DNA from: Bog-756 sp963776225
GTDB taxonomy: Bacteria; Actinomycetota; Acidimicrobiia; Acidimicrobiales; RAAP-2
DNA: 64,000 nucleotides
Reading direction: 5' to 3'
Assembly (NCBI GenBank): GCA_963776225.1
Contig: CAVZLL010000001.1
Coordinates: 124,001 to 188,000, forward strand
Each line of letters opens with the position of its first letter. The first letter of the stretch is position 1. A program made the position numbers and the translations under genes. The notes under the pieces are model-generated. The model was not told the origin of the DNA, made no database searches, and was given only the letters and a program-made list of their open reading frames with translations. Shown here piece by piece: positions 48,984 to 57,301 of this stretch.

Positions 48984-50222
48984 CTAGGACACGCTGGCAT
49001 TCTCGAGCACCAGGGCGACCCCCTGGCCTGATCCGACACAGACACCGAGAACGCCGTAGCGGGCCTGGCGCAGCTTCAGTTCCGTGGCCAGTGTGAGGAC
49101 GTAGCGGGTGCCCGACGACCCGAACGGATGCCCGATGGCGACCGCACCGCCGTTGGGATTGAGGCGGTCATCGGGCACTTCGAAGCCGTCCAGCTGGTGC
49201 GGTAGCTCGCGCAGCACACCGAGGGCCTGGGCGGCGAAGGCCTCGTGTACCTCCCAGACGTCGACATCCTCCGGTCGAAGGTGGGCTCGGTGGAGTGCCC
49301 TGGCGATGGCGAACGCAGGAGCGATCCCCATGAACTGGGGATCGAGCGCGTGCGTCGCCGAGGCCACGACCCGCGCCAGCGGAGCCAGGCCGAGGGATTG
49401 GGCCGCTTCCAGGGATGACAGGAGGACGGCAGAGGCACCATCGCTGAGCGGCGACGAGTTCCCCGCAGTCATCTGTGTGGTGTTCGGCTGCGGCGGGAGC
49501 GCGGCCAACTGCTCGGCCGTGGTGTCACCTCTGATCGTCTCGTCGTGTTCGAAGGTCCGACCGGGAACCTTTCTGGTGCCGGGGATCTCGAACGGATGGA
49601 TCTCGGTGGCGAACCGACCCGAATCACGGGCTGCGGCGGCGTGGTGGTGGGAACGCAGAGCGAAGGCGTCGATCTCCTCGCGGCTCAACTTGTATCGGTC
49701 TGCCACGTTCTGCGCCGTCCTGATCATCTCGACGTAGGCATTCCGGACGAGCAGGACCGGGTTCGGGGGTCCGCCGGCACCCGCCCACATGGTGTCGAGC
49801 AGGAGGACCGGTCCCCGTGGGCTGAACGGGGCGTCCCCTTTCATGTTGGCCCAACCCGAGCGCGACATGGACTCGACCCCGGCGGCCAGTCCTATCTCGA
49901 GCTCGCCACTGCGGATTGCATGGGCGATGGAGATGGCGCCAGTGAGCGACGAGGCGCAGAAGCGGTTGACGGTGACAGCGGGGACCGAATCGGGGAAACC
50001 GGCAGCCAGTGCACCCCAGCGCGCGATGTCCCCCATGCCTTCGTGAGCCACATTGACACAGCCCGCTGTGATGTCCTCGACCCGATCGAGTGGGACCGCG
50101 ACACGCTCGCATGCAGCCACCATCGTCTGTCCAAGCAGGTCGTCGGTCCGCAGGTGCGAGAGGGAGCCGCCGTAGCGGCCGACGGGAGTCCGCACGCCTC
50201 CGAGGACGAACGCGTCGGTCAC
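48984..50222 (-). CDS. Thiolase (acetyl-CoA acetyltransferase family)
   Basis: A 412-residue thiolase. Catalytic Cys in NRFCASSLTGA, His motif NPNGGAVAIGHPFGSSG, second Cys in GVCVGSGQGVALV, and VWEVHEAFAAQAL; all active-site residues are intact. It would form or cleave beta-ketoacyl-CoA. GTG 50222 overlaps the TGA of the truncated OsmC gene by 4 nt, so it is translated behind it. The operon also carries an SDR and a DUF3237 protein, suggesting an acyl-CoA or lactone catabolic set. Confidence 0.93.
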   Translation of the reverse strand: MTDAFVLGGVRTPVGRYGGSLSHLRTDDLLGQTMVAACERVAVPLDRVEDITAGCVNVAHEGMGDIARWGALAAGFPDSVPAVTVNRFCASSLTGAISIAHAIRSGELEIGLAAGVESMSRSGWANMKGDAPFSPRGPVLLLDTMWAGAGGPPNPVLLVRNAYVEMIRTAQNVADRYKLSREEIDAFALRSHHHAAAARDSGRFATEIHPFEIPGTRKVPGRTFEHDETIRGDTTAEQLAALPPQPNTTQMTAGNSSPLSDGASAVLLSSLEAAQSLGLAPLARVVASATHALDPQFMGIAPAFAIARALHRAHLRPEDVDVWEVHEAFAAQALGVLRELPHQLDGFEVPDDRLNPNGGAVAIGHPFGSSGTRYVLTLATELKLRQARYGVLGVCVGSGQGVALVLENASVS

Positions 50223-50464
50223 GACAAGAGCGTCGCGTCGAGGGTGATCTCGGGTACACCGGCGAGGGCGCGGCTCACCGGGCATCCCTCCTTGGCCTTC
50301 CGGCTGAACTCGGCGGCGGCGATCAACTGCTCAGGGTTCGAGCCGGGCCCGTCCTCGAAGCGGGACTTGTAGGTGTACCCCCTGCTGATCGTGTCCCCCG
50401 CTGTGAACGTCCCGAACCCAGTGGGTAGATCGCCCTTCCATTCCGCGCTCTCCTTTGCCGGCAT
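50219..50464 (-). CDS. OsmC-family protein with internal deletion
   Basis: Only 81 residues versus about 140 for OsmC/Ohr proteins. The N-terminus (AEWKGDLPTGFGTFTAG, YKSRFEDGPGSNPEQLIAAA) and C-terminus (SRKAKEGCPVSRALAGVPEI) are normal, but about 55 residues between them, including the helix with the first peroxidatic Cys (usually HAxCF), are gone in frame. The second Cys (EGCPVS) remains. Peroxidase activity is unlikely. ATG 50464 has an excellent ribosome-binding site (GAGGAGG), and the stop is coupled to the thiolase start, so the reading frame may be kept for translation of the operon. Confidence 0.8.
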   Translation of the reverse strand: MPAKESAEWKGDLPTGFGTFTAGDTISRGYTYKSRFEDGPGSNPEQLIAAAEFSRKAKEGCPVSRALAGVPEITLDATLLS

Positions 50465-50557
50465 GTCAGCCTCCTCGGTTGCCGCCAAGATCGTTTCAGT
50501 TCTAGTCGGAATTGGAGCAAAATCGATCAACACCCTGCCATGCTGCATCTCCAGGGA

Positions 50558-51304
50558 TCAGTGCCCAGCGGCTTGACCCCCGTCGATATGGAGCGTCTCT
50601 CCGGTGACAAATGTCGCCCGTTCGAGATAGAGAACCCCGTCGACGACGTCGCCGATTTCGCCGAGCCGGCCCAGAGGATGGAGGGCCGCCATGCCCTCAT
50701 AGGAGGTGAGGTCGTCCGTCGTCCTGATCACACCCAGCGCGACGGCATTCACCCGAATCCCCCGCGACGCGTACTCGGTCGCCAGTGAGCGCGTGACGGC
50801 CGCCAAACCGCCCTTGGTCAGGGCAGGAAGCGCAGCAGGTCTTGTGCTGTCGGGGTTGTCCACGAGACTGGTCGAGACATTGACCACGTGGCCGCCGCGC
50901 TGGGTGATCATCTGACCGATGACGCACTGGGTCAGGTTGAAGAACCCCGTCAGGTTCACCGAGGTGATCAAGAGATAGTCGTCGAGGGTGTAGTCGGTGA
51001 AGGGCTTCCCGATGAATACTCCCGCGTCGTTGACCAGGCAGTCGATCCTTCCGAACCGATGGAGAGCTTGCTCCACCACATTCCGGGCTGTCTCCGCTTC
51101 GGCGATGTCACCCCTCACCGTGAGGTAGTCGTCCTCGTCGGTAGCGTGGATGGAACGTGACGTGGCCACCACGGCATACCCCTCTCGTCGAAAGCCGGAC
51201 ACGAGCCCTGCGCCAATGCCCTGGGAGCCGCCGGTGATGATCGCGACCCTCCGACCCGACGGCGACGAAGACGGTCGTTCTGAGCTGGGGAGCGGTGAGC
51301 TCAT
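50558..51304 (-). CDS. Short-chain dehydrogenase/reductase lacking the usual Tyr
   Basis: A 248-residue classical SDR: cofactor motif TGGSQGIGAGL, VNDAGVFIGKPF, VNLTGFFNLTQ, Ser in VNVSTSLVDN, and the C-terminal PLGRLGEIGDVVDGVLYLE with DGGQAAGH. The active-site YxxxK reads PALTK (ALPALTKGGLAAVTRSLA): Lys is present, Tyr is Pro. Members with this ALTKGGL version are known as a subgroup; activity cannot be assumed. ATG 51304 overlaps the DUF3237 stop by 4 nt. Confidence 0.85.
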   Translation of the reverse strand: MSSPLPSSERPSSSPSGRRVAIITGGSQGIGAGLVSGFRREGYAVVATSRSIHATDEDDYLTVRGDIAEAETARNVVEQALHRFGRIDCLVNDAGVFIGKPFTDYTLDDYLLITSVNLTGFFNLTQCVIGQMITQRGGHVVNVSTSLVDNPDSTRPAALPALTKGGLAAVTRSLATEYASRGIRVNAVALGVIRTTDDLTSYEGMAALHPLGRLGEIGDVVDGVLYLERATFVTGETLHIDGGQAAGH

Positions 51305-51777
51305 CCGACGAGGTAGATCTCGTAGATCACGCCCGTGGGTAGGCGACCCCCGACACTGATGAAGACGCCCTTGTTCAGCCAGTCCAAATCGGGAGCTGCC
51401 GTCTCGATCTGCGTAGACGTTCGGAACACGTATTCACTCGCGTCGACCTCGTCGCCGCGACTCAGGCGGGCAAGAACTTCCGCGGTGCCGTGACGCACTC
51501 CTTGCGAGCGGAGGTACAGCACGTCACCGTGATCGGTCTGCAGTGTGTAACGGATGTCTGCGAGCGCGGTGCCGTCCGGCAGAACGATCTGCCAATCGGC
51601 GCATGTTCCCGGGAGGAGCGACCCGTTGAGCTCGGGCCCGGTGAACGTGCCGCCGATCACGGGAACGATTCGCCGCAGCCCCTGTGTCACGTTCCCGACA
51701 TCGAGGACCTCGCCGAGGCTCGCCTCCAATCGGAGGATCTTCGTCAGGAGGGGTTCCGGAAGCGGATTGCCCATCAT
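51301..51777 (-). CDS. DUF3237-family protein
   Basis: A 158-residue beta-barrel protein of the DUF3237 family: LRLEASLGEVLDVGNVTQGLRRIVPVIGGTFTGPELNG (blocks RRIVPVIGGTFTGPELNG and LPGTCADWQIV), ADIRYTLQTDHGDVLYLRSQG and GRLPTGVIYEIYLV. The function of the family is unknown; it recurs beside SDRs and thiolases in aromatic or terpenoid catabolism clusters. ATG 51777 or ATG 51774 follows GAGGAG. First gene of the operon DUF3237-SDR-OsmC-thiolase. Confidence 0.85.
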   Translation of the reverse strand: MMGNPLPEPLLTKILRLEASLGEVLDVGNVTQGLRRIVPVIGGTFTGPELNGSLLPGTCADWQIVLPDGTALADIRYTLQTDHGDVLYLRSQGVRHGTAEVLARLSRGDEVDASEYVFRTSTQIETAAPDLDWLNKGVFISVGGRLPTGVIYEIYLVG

Positions 51778-52013
51778 TGACTCCTCTCTCTGACTCTTCG
51801 GCATCCCGGTGTAACCGAGCCCTCAAGACATTCGCTTGGATCCTCAGCGGGTAGTCGGATACTGAAGGAGCGGCGTAATGGAAGTATGCACCCATTCGTC
51901 CACAGCCGGACGAGGTGCCTTCGCGGCATTGATCTCGCACGCCTCGTGCAGTCCAGTTGGTCGATGAACGATCCGGTTTGCCGCGGTAACCGCACGCCGA
52001 CCTACACTCGGAC

Positions 52014-52574
52014 ATGCCCCGGTTCTTCGACGAGCGGCAGTATGCAGTCGTCCAGGCGGCATGCGCCCGCTTGATCCCGACCGACGAGGACCCCGGAGCG
52101 ACCGAAGCGGGCGTGGTCGACTACATCGACGGCTTCCTCGGTGCCTTTGCCAGCGATCCGCCTCTGATCTGGGCGGGTGGTCCGTTCTCGGGGCGGTTCG
52201 GCGGCGCCCCCGGCTTCGCCACCTTCCACCGGCTGGCTCAGCGCGACGAGCTCGCGTGGCGCACGAGGATCGAAGGCTCGTTGGGCATCCCCGAGCGCGA
52301 GCGGCTCGGACCGGTCAGCGGCTTCCAGGAGCGCTACCGACAGGGCATCGTCGCTCTCGGCGAGGACTTCATCGAGCTGTCCGGTGAGGAGCAGGACCGG
52401 CGGTTGACGGAGAACCGCGAGTTCGCGTTGCTCCTCTACGAACACGCCTGCGAAGGGATGTACGGCGCGCCGGAGTACCTGGGAAATCGCGGCTTGGTCG
52501 GTTGGCACAACATCGGATGGGACGGTGACGTCCAGCCCAGGGGTTACACCGACGAGGAGGTCACCCAGCCGTGA
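52014..52574 (+). CDS. Gluconate 2-dehydrogenase subunit 3-family protein
   Basis: A 186-residue small subunit (GMC gamma subunit). FFDERQYAVVQAACARLIPTDEDPGATEAGVVDYID (blocks VVQAACARLIPTDEDPGA and VVDYIDGFL) is the family signature; the C-terminus has EGMYGAPEYLGNRGLVGWHNIGW, which contacts the large subunit. No twin-Arg signal is seen, unlike many homologues that export the complex, so it is probably cytoplasmic or membrane-associated. ATG 52014. It is translationally coupled to the large subunit (GTGA at 52571). Confidence 0.9.
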   Translation: MPRFFDERQYAVVQAACARLIPTDEDPGATEAGVVDYIDGFLGAFASDPPLIWAGGPFSGRFGGAPGFATFHRLAQRDELAWRTRIEGSLGIPERERLGPVSGFQERYRQGIVALGEDFIELSGEEQDRRLTENREFALLLYEHACEGMYGAPEYLGNRGLVGWHNIGWDGDVQPRGYTDEEVTQP

Positions 52575-54283
52575 GCCGCGACTTCGACGTCATCATCGTG
52601 GGTTCTGGACCGGGCGGTTCGACCGCGGCCGACGTGCTCACTGCTGCGGGCCGATCCGTCGTCATCTTCGAGCGAGGACGGAACCACCTGATCGACCTCG
52701 AGAACCCCAATGAGCTGCTCTACGAGTACTCCAACGACGAGATCAAGTTCTGGAGCCGCCACTTCCTGGGGCCCGACCCGTGGCTCGAGCCGCGAACGTT
52801 CCGCCTCCGCGAGGAAGATGGCGACCGGCTTCACATCGGTGAGGTCAACAATCTCCCGGCCACGGTTGGCGGGGGAGGGGTCCACGCGGACGGCAAGCTG
52901 CCGCGCTTTCGGGAAGACGACTTTCGAGTCCTCTCGGAGCTCGGGCCGGTGGAGGGGGCTACCGTCGCCGACTGGCCCATCGGCTATGACGATCTCGAGC
53001 CGTACTACGCCGAGGCCGAGCGCGCCGTCGGGGTGGCAGGGGACGCGGAGGGTAACCCCTTTGCCCCGTGGCGCTCGGGTCCCTACCCGATGCCCCCCGG
53101 TGCCCCCATGTACTGCGCCGTCGTGACCTCCACAGCGGCCGAGCGGCTCGGCTACCACCCATACGCCGCTCCTACGGGCTGCAACTCCGTCCCCTACGAC
53201 GGTCGGCCTGCCTGCAACAACTGCGGCTTCTGCGCCTTTTTTGGCTGCCCGATCCACGCCAAGGGCGATCCGGTGGCGCTCCTTCGCCGTGCTCTCCTCT
53301 CTGGTCGAGCCGAGCTCCGTCCCGAGTCGTTCGTGAAGCGGATCGTCGTGGCAAACGGCCGGGCCACCGGCGTCGAGTGGATCGACACCGCGGGCAACAC
53401 CCATACCGAGACGGCCGCGCATGTGATCGTCGCCGCTGGGGCCATGGAGACCCCGCGGCTCCTGCTCCTGTCGGGCCTCGACCACCCGATGATCGGGCGC
53501 AACCTGATGTTCCACTTCCAGACACTCACATTCGGCCAACTGCCGATGCGGGTCCACGCCCACAGGGGTCGCTCTGTGACCCACGTCCACGACGACCACA
53601 TCATCGTCGACAAAGCGGCCCGAGCCGCGGCGGCTGAGGCCGGTCTGCCCTGGCTAAAAGGCGGACTGGTGGAGCACGGCGGGGCGGCCCATCCCATACT
53701 CGAGGCCAAGATCTATCCGTGGGGGCCCAAGCACAAAGACGGGATGCGCAAGTCGCCGATGCGCGACCATCTGGTCGGCTTCACGATGCAGGGGGAGGAC
53801 CTCCCTCAGGCCACCAATCGCGTCGACCTGGACCCCAAGATCCGCGACATCCACGGCCTCCCGGTGGCCCGCACCACATACCACCCACACCGCCACGAGC
53901 TGGCAGCTTCGGCCTACTACGCCCCCAAGCTCGAGGCCGTCCTGAAAGAGGCAGGAGCGCTCTGGTCCCAGAGCACGACCTCGCCTCGCCTTGGCACCGA
54001 CTTCATCGGGAGCCTGGGCACCGACCTGGTCGGGCGCCTGGACATCGACTTCATCGAGGAAATGTGGGAGATGGCGAGCATCCCGACGTCGCGCCACGTC
54101 GTGGGGACGGTTCGCATGGGGACCGATCCGGCGACCTCGGTCTGCGACGAATGGGGGCGGCTCCACGACGTCCCCAATGTCGTCATCGCCGACTCCTCCC
54201 CTTTTCCCACCGGGGCCGGCTACGGGCCCACGCTAACACTGGTCGCCCTGTCGATCCGCAATTCGCGCGCCCTCACCGCCTGA
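52571..54283 (+). CDS. GMC oxidoreductase with ferredoxin-like cysteine cluster
   Basis: A 570-residue FAD enzyme, large subunit of a gluconate-2-dehydrogenase/FAD-glucose-dehydrogenase type complex. FAD motif IIVGSGPGGSTAADVL, LPATVGGGGVHADGKLPRF, catalytic His in SRHVVGTVRMGTDP and the C-terminal VIADSSPFPTGAGYGPTLT. Cys 204, 215, 218, 221 and 226 form CxxCxxCxxxxCP (residues 215-227), which suggests an Fe-S cluster, as in the three-cysteine site of bacterial FAD-glucose dehydrogenases. The second active-site residue, usually Asn in NPT, is Gly (GYGPT). The substrate is likely a polyol or alcohol. Confidence 0.9.
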   Translation: MSRDFDVIIVGSGPGGSTAADVLTAAGRSVVIFERGRNHLIDLENPNELLYEYSNDEIKFWSRHFLGPDPWLEPRTFRLREEDGDRLHIGEVNNLPATVGGGGVHADGKLPRFREDDFRVLSELGPVEGATVADWPIGYDDLEPYYAEAERAVGVAGDAEGNPFAPWRSGPYPMPPGAPMYCAVVTSTAAERLGYHPYAAPTGCNSVPYDGRPACNNCGFCAFFGCPIHAKGDPVALLRRALLSGRAELRPESFVKRIVVANGRATGVEWIDTAGNTHTETAAHVIVAAGAMETPRLLLLSGLDHPMIGRNLMFHFQTLTFGQLPMRVHAHRGRSVTHVHDDHIIVDKAARAAAAEAGLPWLKGGLVEHGGAAHPILEAKIYPWGPKHKDGMRKSPMRDHLVGFTMQGEDLPQATNRVDLDPKIRDIHGLPVARTTYHPHRHELAASAYYAPKLEAVLKEAGALWSQSTTSPRLGTDFIGSLGTDLVGRLDIDFIEEMWEMASIPTSRHVVGTVRMGTDPATSVCDEWGRLHDVPNVVIADSSPFPTGAGYGPTLTLVALSIRNSRALTA

Positions 54284-54548
54284 CTCCACACAACGCGACA
54301 TGGCGCTCAGTTGGGCGACATCGGCGAACACCACCCGATATCGGACGCGAACCGCGCTGGGCGTTGGGACTCAGCGAGAGTAACTTCGCCAAGTGGAATC
54401 AGCGACACCGAGCTCCGACCGGCGTATGGCAACCGGGGGCGTCAATTCCAACTCATGCGCTCGCGAATGACAAGGTGCCAAACAGCAGCGTCAGGTATTC
54501 TTCACAGATTGCCCCCGGGAGGCGGTCTGACGTGGAAGCGAGCTAGTC

Positions 54549-56165
54549 ATGGCGATTCGTGGATCAGGCCGGCGGCGCAAGGATGCCGACGGTGGATCCG
54601 ATCGCCCGGATCGCAGACGCCGGGCCTTGCGCCCCCTCTTGGGTGGCACCGTGGCGATTCTCTTCGGGTTGACGCTGGTGGCATGCGGCGGTACGAGCAC
54701 CCCCGCGGCGACGCAGTCAGGCACCAATCCCGATGGGGTCCTCAAGTACGGGATCGACCTGAACAAGGAGTTCGACAACACCTTCAATCCCGAACAGTCC
54801 CTCAATCCTTGTGGATTCGCGATTCTGTCGAACATCTATGCCTCTGGCCTGGGAATCACCAACAATGCCTTCGTTCCCAATGTCGTGGCGAGCTGGTCGT
54901 CGACGCCCAATACGGTCACCCTCCACCTACGGCCAGGCGTGGTGTTCTCAAACGGCGACCCGGTCGATGCCAGCGCCGTCAAGGCGAGCCTGCTCTACAT
55001 GAGGATGAGTCCCCTGCTCACCACGCTGAGCGCGATTTCGACCATCGATGTGATCAACCCGGTCACCCTCGTGCTCAACCTCTCGAACCCGATCCCGGGA
55101 GACGTCATCCAGGCGATGTATCACTCGGACGGCACCATCGTGGATCCGACCACGATCAGCACCGACGCGACCAAGCCGGTGGGAGCTGGTCCCTTCGTGC
55201 TCAACAGCTACCAGCAGGGTTCCTCGATCAACCTCGTCGCCAACCCGAAGTACTGGAACAAGGGCCAGTACAAGCTCGGAGGCGTCGACTTCGTCCAGGT
55301 CTCGGTCGGCCCGCAGACCATCGGGGCGCTCGAATCCGGCGCGATCGACATGGCGACGCTCGAGCCCAACGATGTCGCGCAGGTCGAGGCCCAACCCAAC
55401 CTCGCGGTGACGGTGGGCCAATCGTACGACTACGTGGACCTGCAGATGCGCCAGAACAACGGGCCCTTTACCAACTCGAAGGTGCGCGCCGCACTGGAAT
55501 ACGCAGTGGATCGCAACGCCCTCAACAAGGTGGTGTACAACGGCCTCGGCCAGCCGGCATACCAGCCCTTCCCGTCCTGGTCGCCCGGTTACAACAAGTC
55601 GGTCGGCAACAGGTACACCTACCAGCCAGCGAAGGCCAAGGCGATGTTGAAGGCCGCCGGCTACCCCAACGGGGTCTCGTTCTCCCTCGTCGTGCCCTCC
55701 GGCGACCCCTCGTTGGGCCAAGCGTCTCTGATCATTCAGCAGCAGGCCCAGGCGGCGGGGTTTACGGTCAGCCTGCAGCAGGTCGACCCCGCAGACCTGC
55801 TGACCGATGTGTACATCAAGGGACAGGGCGACGCCGTCCTGACCGAGCAGCTCTCGAACGGGCCCGACCTGGCCAACAACTTCGAGGACGAGTTCCTCCC
55901 GATCGGCTTCCTCACCCAGCACTTCGGGACCGCCAATCCAGCGCTTGCTCCGTACATAGATCAGGCCCTCAACTACGTGACAGCCCAACAGCAGGCGCCA
56001 TACATGCAAAAGGCCGGGGCCCTCGCCATGACGATCGGGGCAGAGGTTCCCCTCGTGTTCCAACCCTCGCTCGTTGGCTACAACAAGAGTGTGGTCGGGG
56101 GGACGGTCCAGGCGCCGATCGGCCAGTGTCACACCGACCTGTCGGGTATCTACATCAAGAAATAG
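54549..56165 (+). CDS. Peptide/nickel-type ABC transporter binding lipoprotein
   Basis: A 538-residue family 5 extracellular solute-binding protein (DppA/OppA type). The long basic N-terminus precedes a hydrophobic stretch and lipobox TLVAC with Cys46. Markers: TFNPEQSLNPCGFAILSNIYASGL, VASWSSTPNTVTLHLRPGVVFSNGDPVDA (blocks LHLRPGVVFSNGDPVDA), KPVGAGPFVLNSY and YAVDRNALNKVVYNGLGQPA. Likely delivers an oligopeptide or similar solute to the permeases downstream. Base pairs 54284-54548 hold its promoter; no gene is visible there. Confidence 0.93.
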   Translation: MAIRGSGRRRKDADGGSDRPDRRRRALRPLLGGTVAILFGLTLVACGGTSTPAATQSGTNPDGVLKYGIDLNKEFDNTFNPEQSLNPCGFAILSNIYASGLGITNNAFVPNVVASWSSTPNTVTLHLRPGVVFSNGDPVDASAVKASLLYMRMSPLLTTLSAISTIDVINPVTLVLNLSNPIPGDVIQAMYHSDGTIVDPTTISTDATKPVGAGPFVLNSYQQGSSINLVANPKYWNKGQYKLGGVDFVQVSVGPQTIGALESGAIDMATLEPNDVAQVEAQPNLAVTVGQSYDYVDLQMRQNNGPFTNSKVRAALEYAVDRNALNKVVYNGLGQPAYQPFPSWSPGYNKSVGNRYTYQPAKAKAMLKAAGYPNGVSFSLVVPSGDPSLGQASLIIQQQAQAAGFTVSLQQVDPADLLTDVYIKGQGDAVLTEQLSNGPDLANNFEDEFLPIGFLTQHFGTANPALAPYIDQALNYVTAQQQAPYMQKAGALAMTIGAEVPLVFQPSLVGYNKSVVGGTVQAPIGQCHTDLSGIYIKK

Positions 56166-56332
56166 GCCGGCCTCGGGGCACGCGGGCTCGCCGGAAGGGA
56201 GCATTCATCTTCTGTTTACGGCTCGGCGGGTCTTCCCAAGATGGGCTCAGAACGATCAACTCGACATCGGCGTCCGTCACGAACAAGGCCTTGGTCTTCC
56301 TCAGCCAGTCGCCGCAGGGCTGACCCCCCACG

Positions 56333-57301
56333 ATGGCGTCTAGCAACTCTTCGCTGCTCTCGTTCGTGGCGAGACGGCTGCTGATCACCATCCCGTTGCT
56401 GCTGCTCATCTGCCTCGGTGTCTTCAGCCTGATCTTCCTGATCCCTGGGAACCCCGCGCTGACCCTGGCCGGCGGGGCCAAGGCCACCCCCGCGGAGGTG
56501 GCCAAGATCACCAATCAGCTCCATCTCAACGAGCCGTTCTTTGCACAGTTCTGGAACTGGCTGTCCGGCGTGCTCCACGGCCACCTCGGGAACTCGTTGT
56601 TCCAGAACGAGAGCGTGGCCTCGGGCATCGCCCTCCGGTTCCCGGTCACCTTCAGCGTGGCGCTCGGCGGGATGTTCGTCGCCATCGTGATCGGGGTACC
56701 CGCCGGCATCGCCGCCGGGGTACGGCCTCGGTCCGCCACGGACCGGGTGGTCACGGTCGGGAGCAGCCTCGGAGTCGCCATTCCCGATTTCTGGCTGGCA
56801 ATGATCCTGGTGGTGATCTTGGCGATCAACCTCCACTGGCTGTCGCCAATCGGCTACGTGAAGTTCACCACCTCACCTTGGGGGTGGTTTCAGCACCTGA
56901 TCATGCCGTGGTTGGCGCTCGGGATCGGCGGGGCGGCCACCATCGCTCGCCAGATCCGGGGCTCGATGATCGACACCCTCCAACAGGACTACATGCGTAC
57001 GGCCGTGGCCAAGGGCCTCCCTCGGCGCATGGTGATCGGCAAACACGCCATGAAGAACGCCCTGAGCCCGGTGGTCACGGTCGTAGGCATCCAGTTCGCG
57101 TACTTGCTGGGCGGCACCTTCATCATCGAACAGATCTTTTCGCTGCCGGGACTCGGGACCTACATGCTCCAGGCGATCAGCGAAAAGGACCTGCCGGTCA
57201 TCCAAGGCGTGGTCCTCGTCACCGCCCTCTTCTTCGTTCTCGTCAACCTCATCGTCGACATCATCTACGGGATGCTCAATCCCAAGGTGCGCCTCGGGTG
57301 A
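56333..57301 (+). CDS. Peptide ABC transporter permease (DppB-like)
   Basis: A 322-residue inner-membrane permease with six predicted segments. RRLLITIPLLLLICLGVFSLIFLIPGNPA is the DppB N-terminus (block VFSLIFLIPGNPA), LGNSLFQNESVASGIALRFPVT follows, and the EAA loop reads DYMRTAVAKGLPRRMVIGKHAMKNAL. IIEQIFSLPGLGTYMLQAI is diagnostic. ATG 56333 has a poor ribosome-binding site; it lies 167 bp after the binding-protein gene. The TGA overlaps the next GTG (57298). Confidence 0.93.
   Translation: MASSNSSLLSFVARRLLITIPLLLLICLGVFSLIFLIPGNPALTLAGGAKATPAEVAKITNQLHLNEPFFAQFWNWLSGVLHGHLGNSLFQNESVASGIALRFPVTFSVALGGMFVAIVIGVPAGIAAGVRPRSATDRVVTVGSSLGVAIPDFWLAMILVVILAINLHWLSPIGYVKFTTSPWGWFQHLIMPWLALGIGGAATIARQIRGSMIDTLQQDYMRTAVAKGLPRRMVIGKHAMKNALSPVVTVVGIQFAYLLGGTFIIEQIFSLPGLGTYMLQAISEKDLPVIQGVVLVTALFFVLVNLIVDIIYGMLNPKVRLG

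Noticed and set aside
54335..54344. CCGATATCGG palindrome upstream of the peptide-binding lipoprotein
   Set aside because: It is 10 bp, about 200 bp from the start and unaccompanied by a regulator; chance occurrence cannot be excluded.
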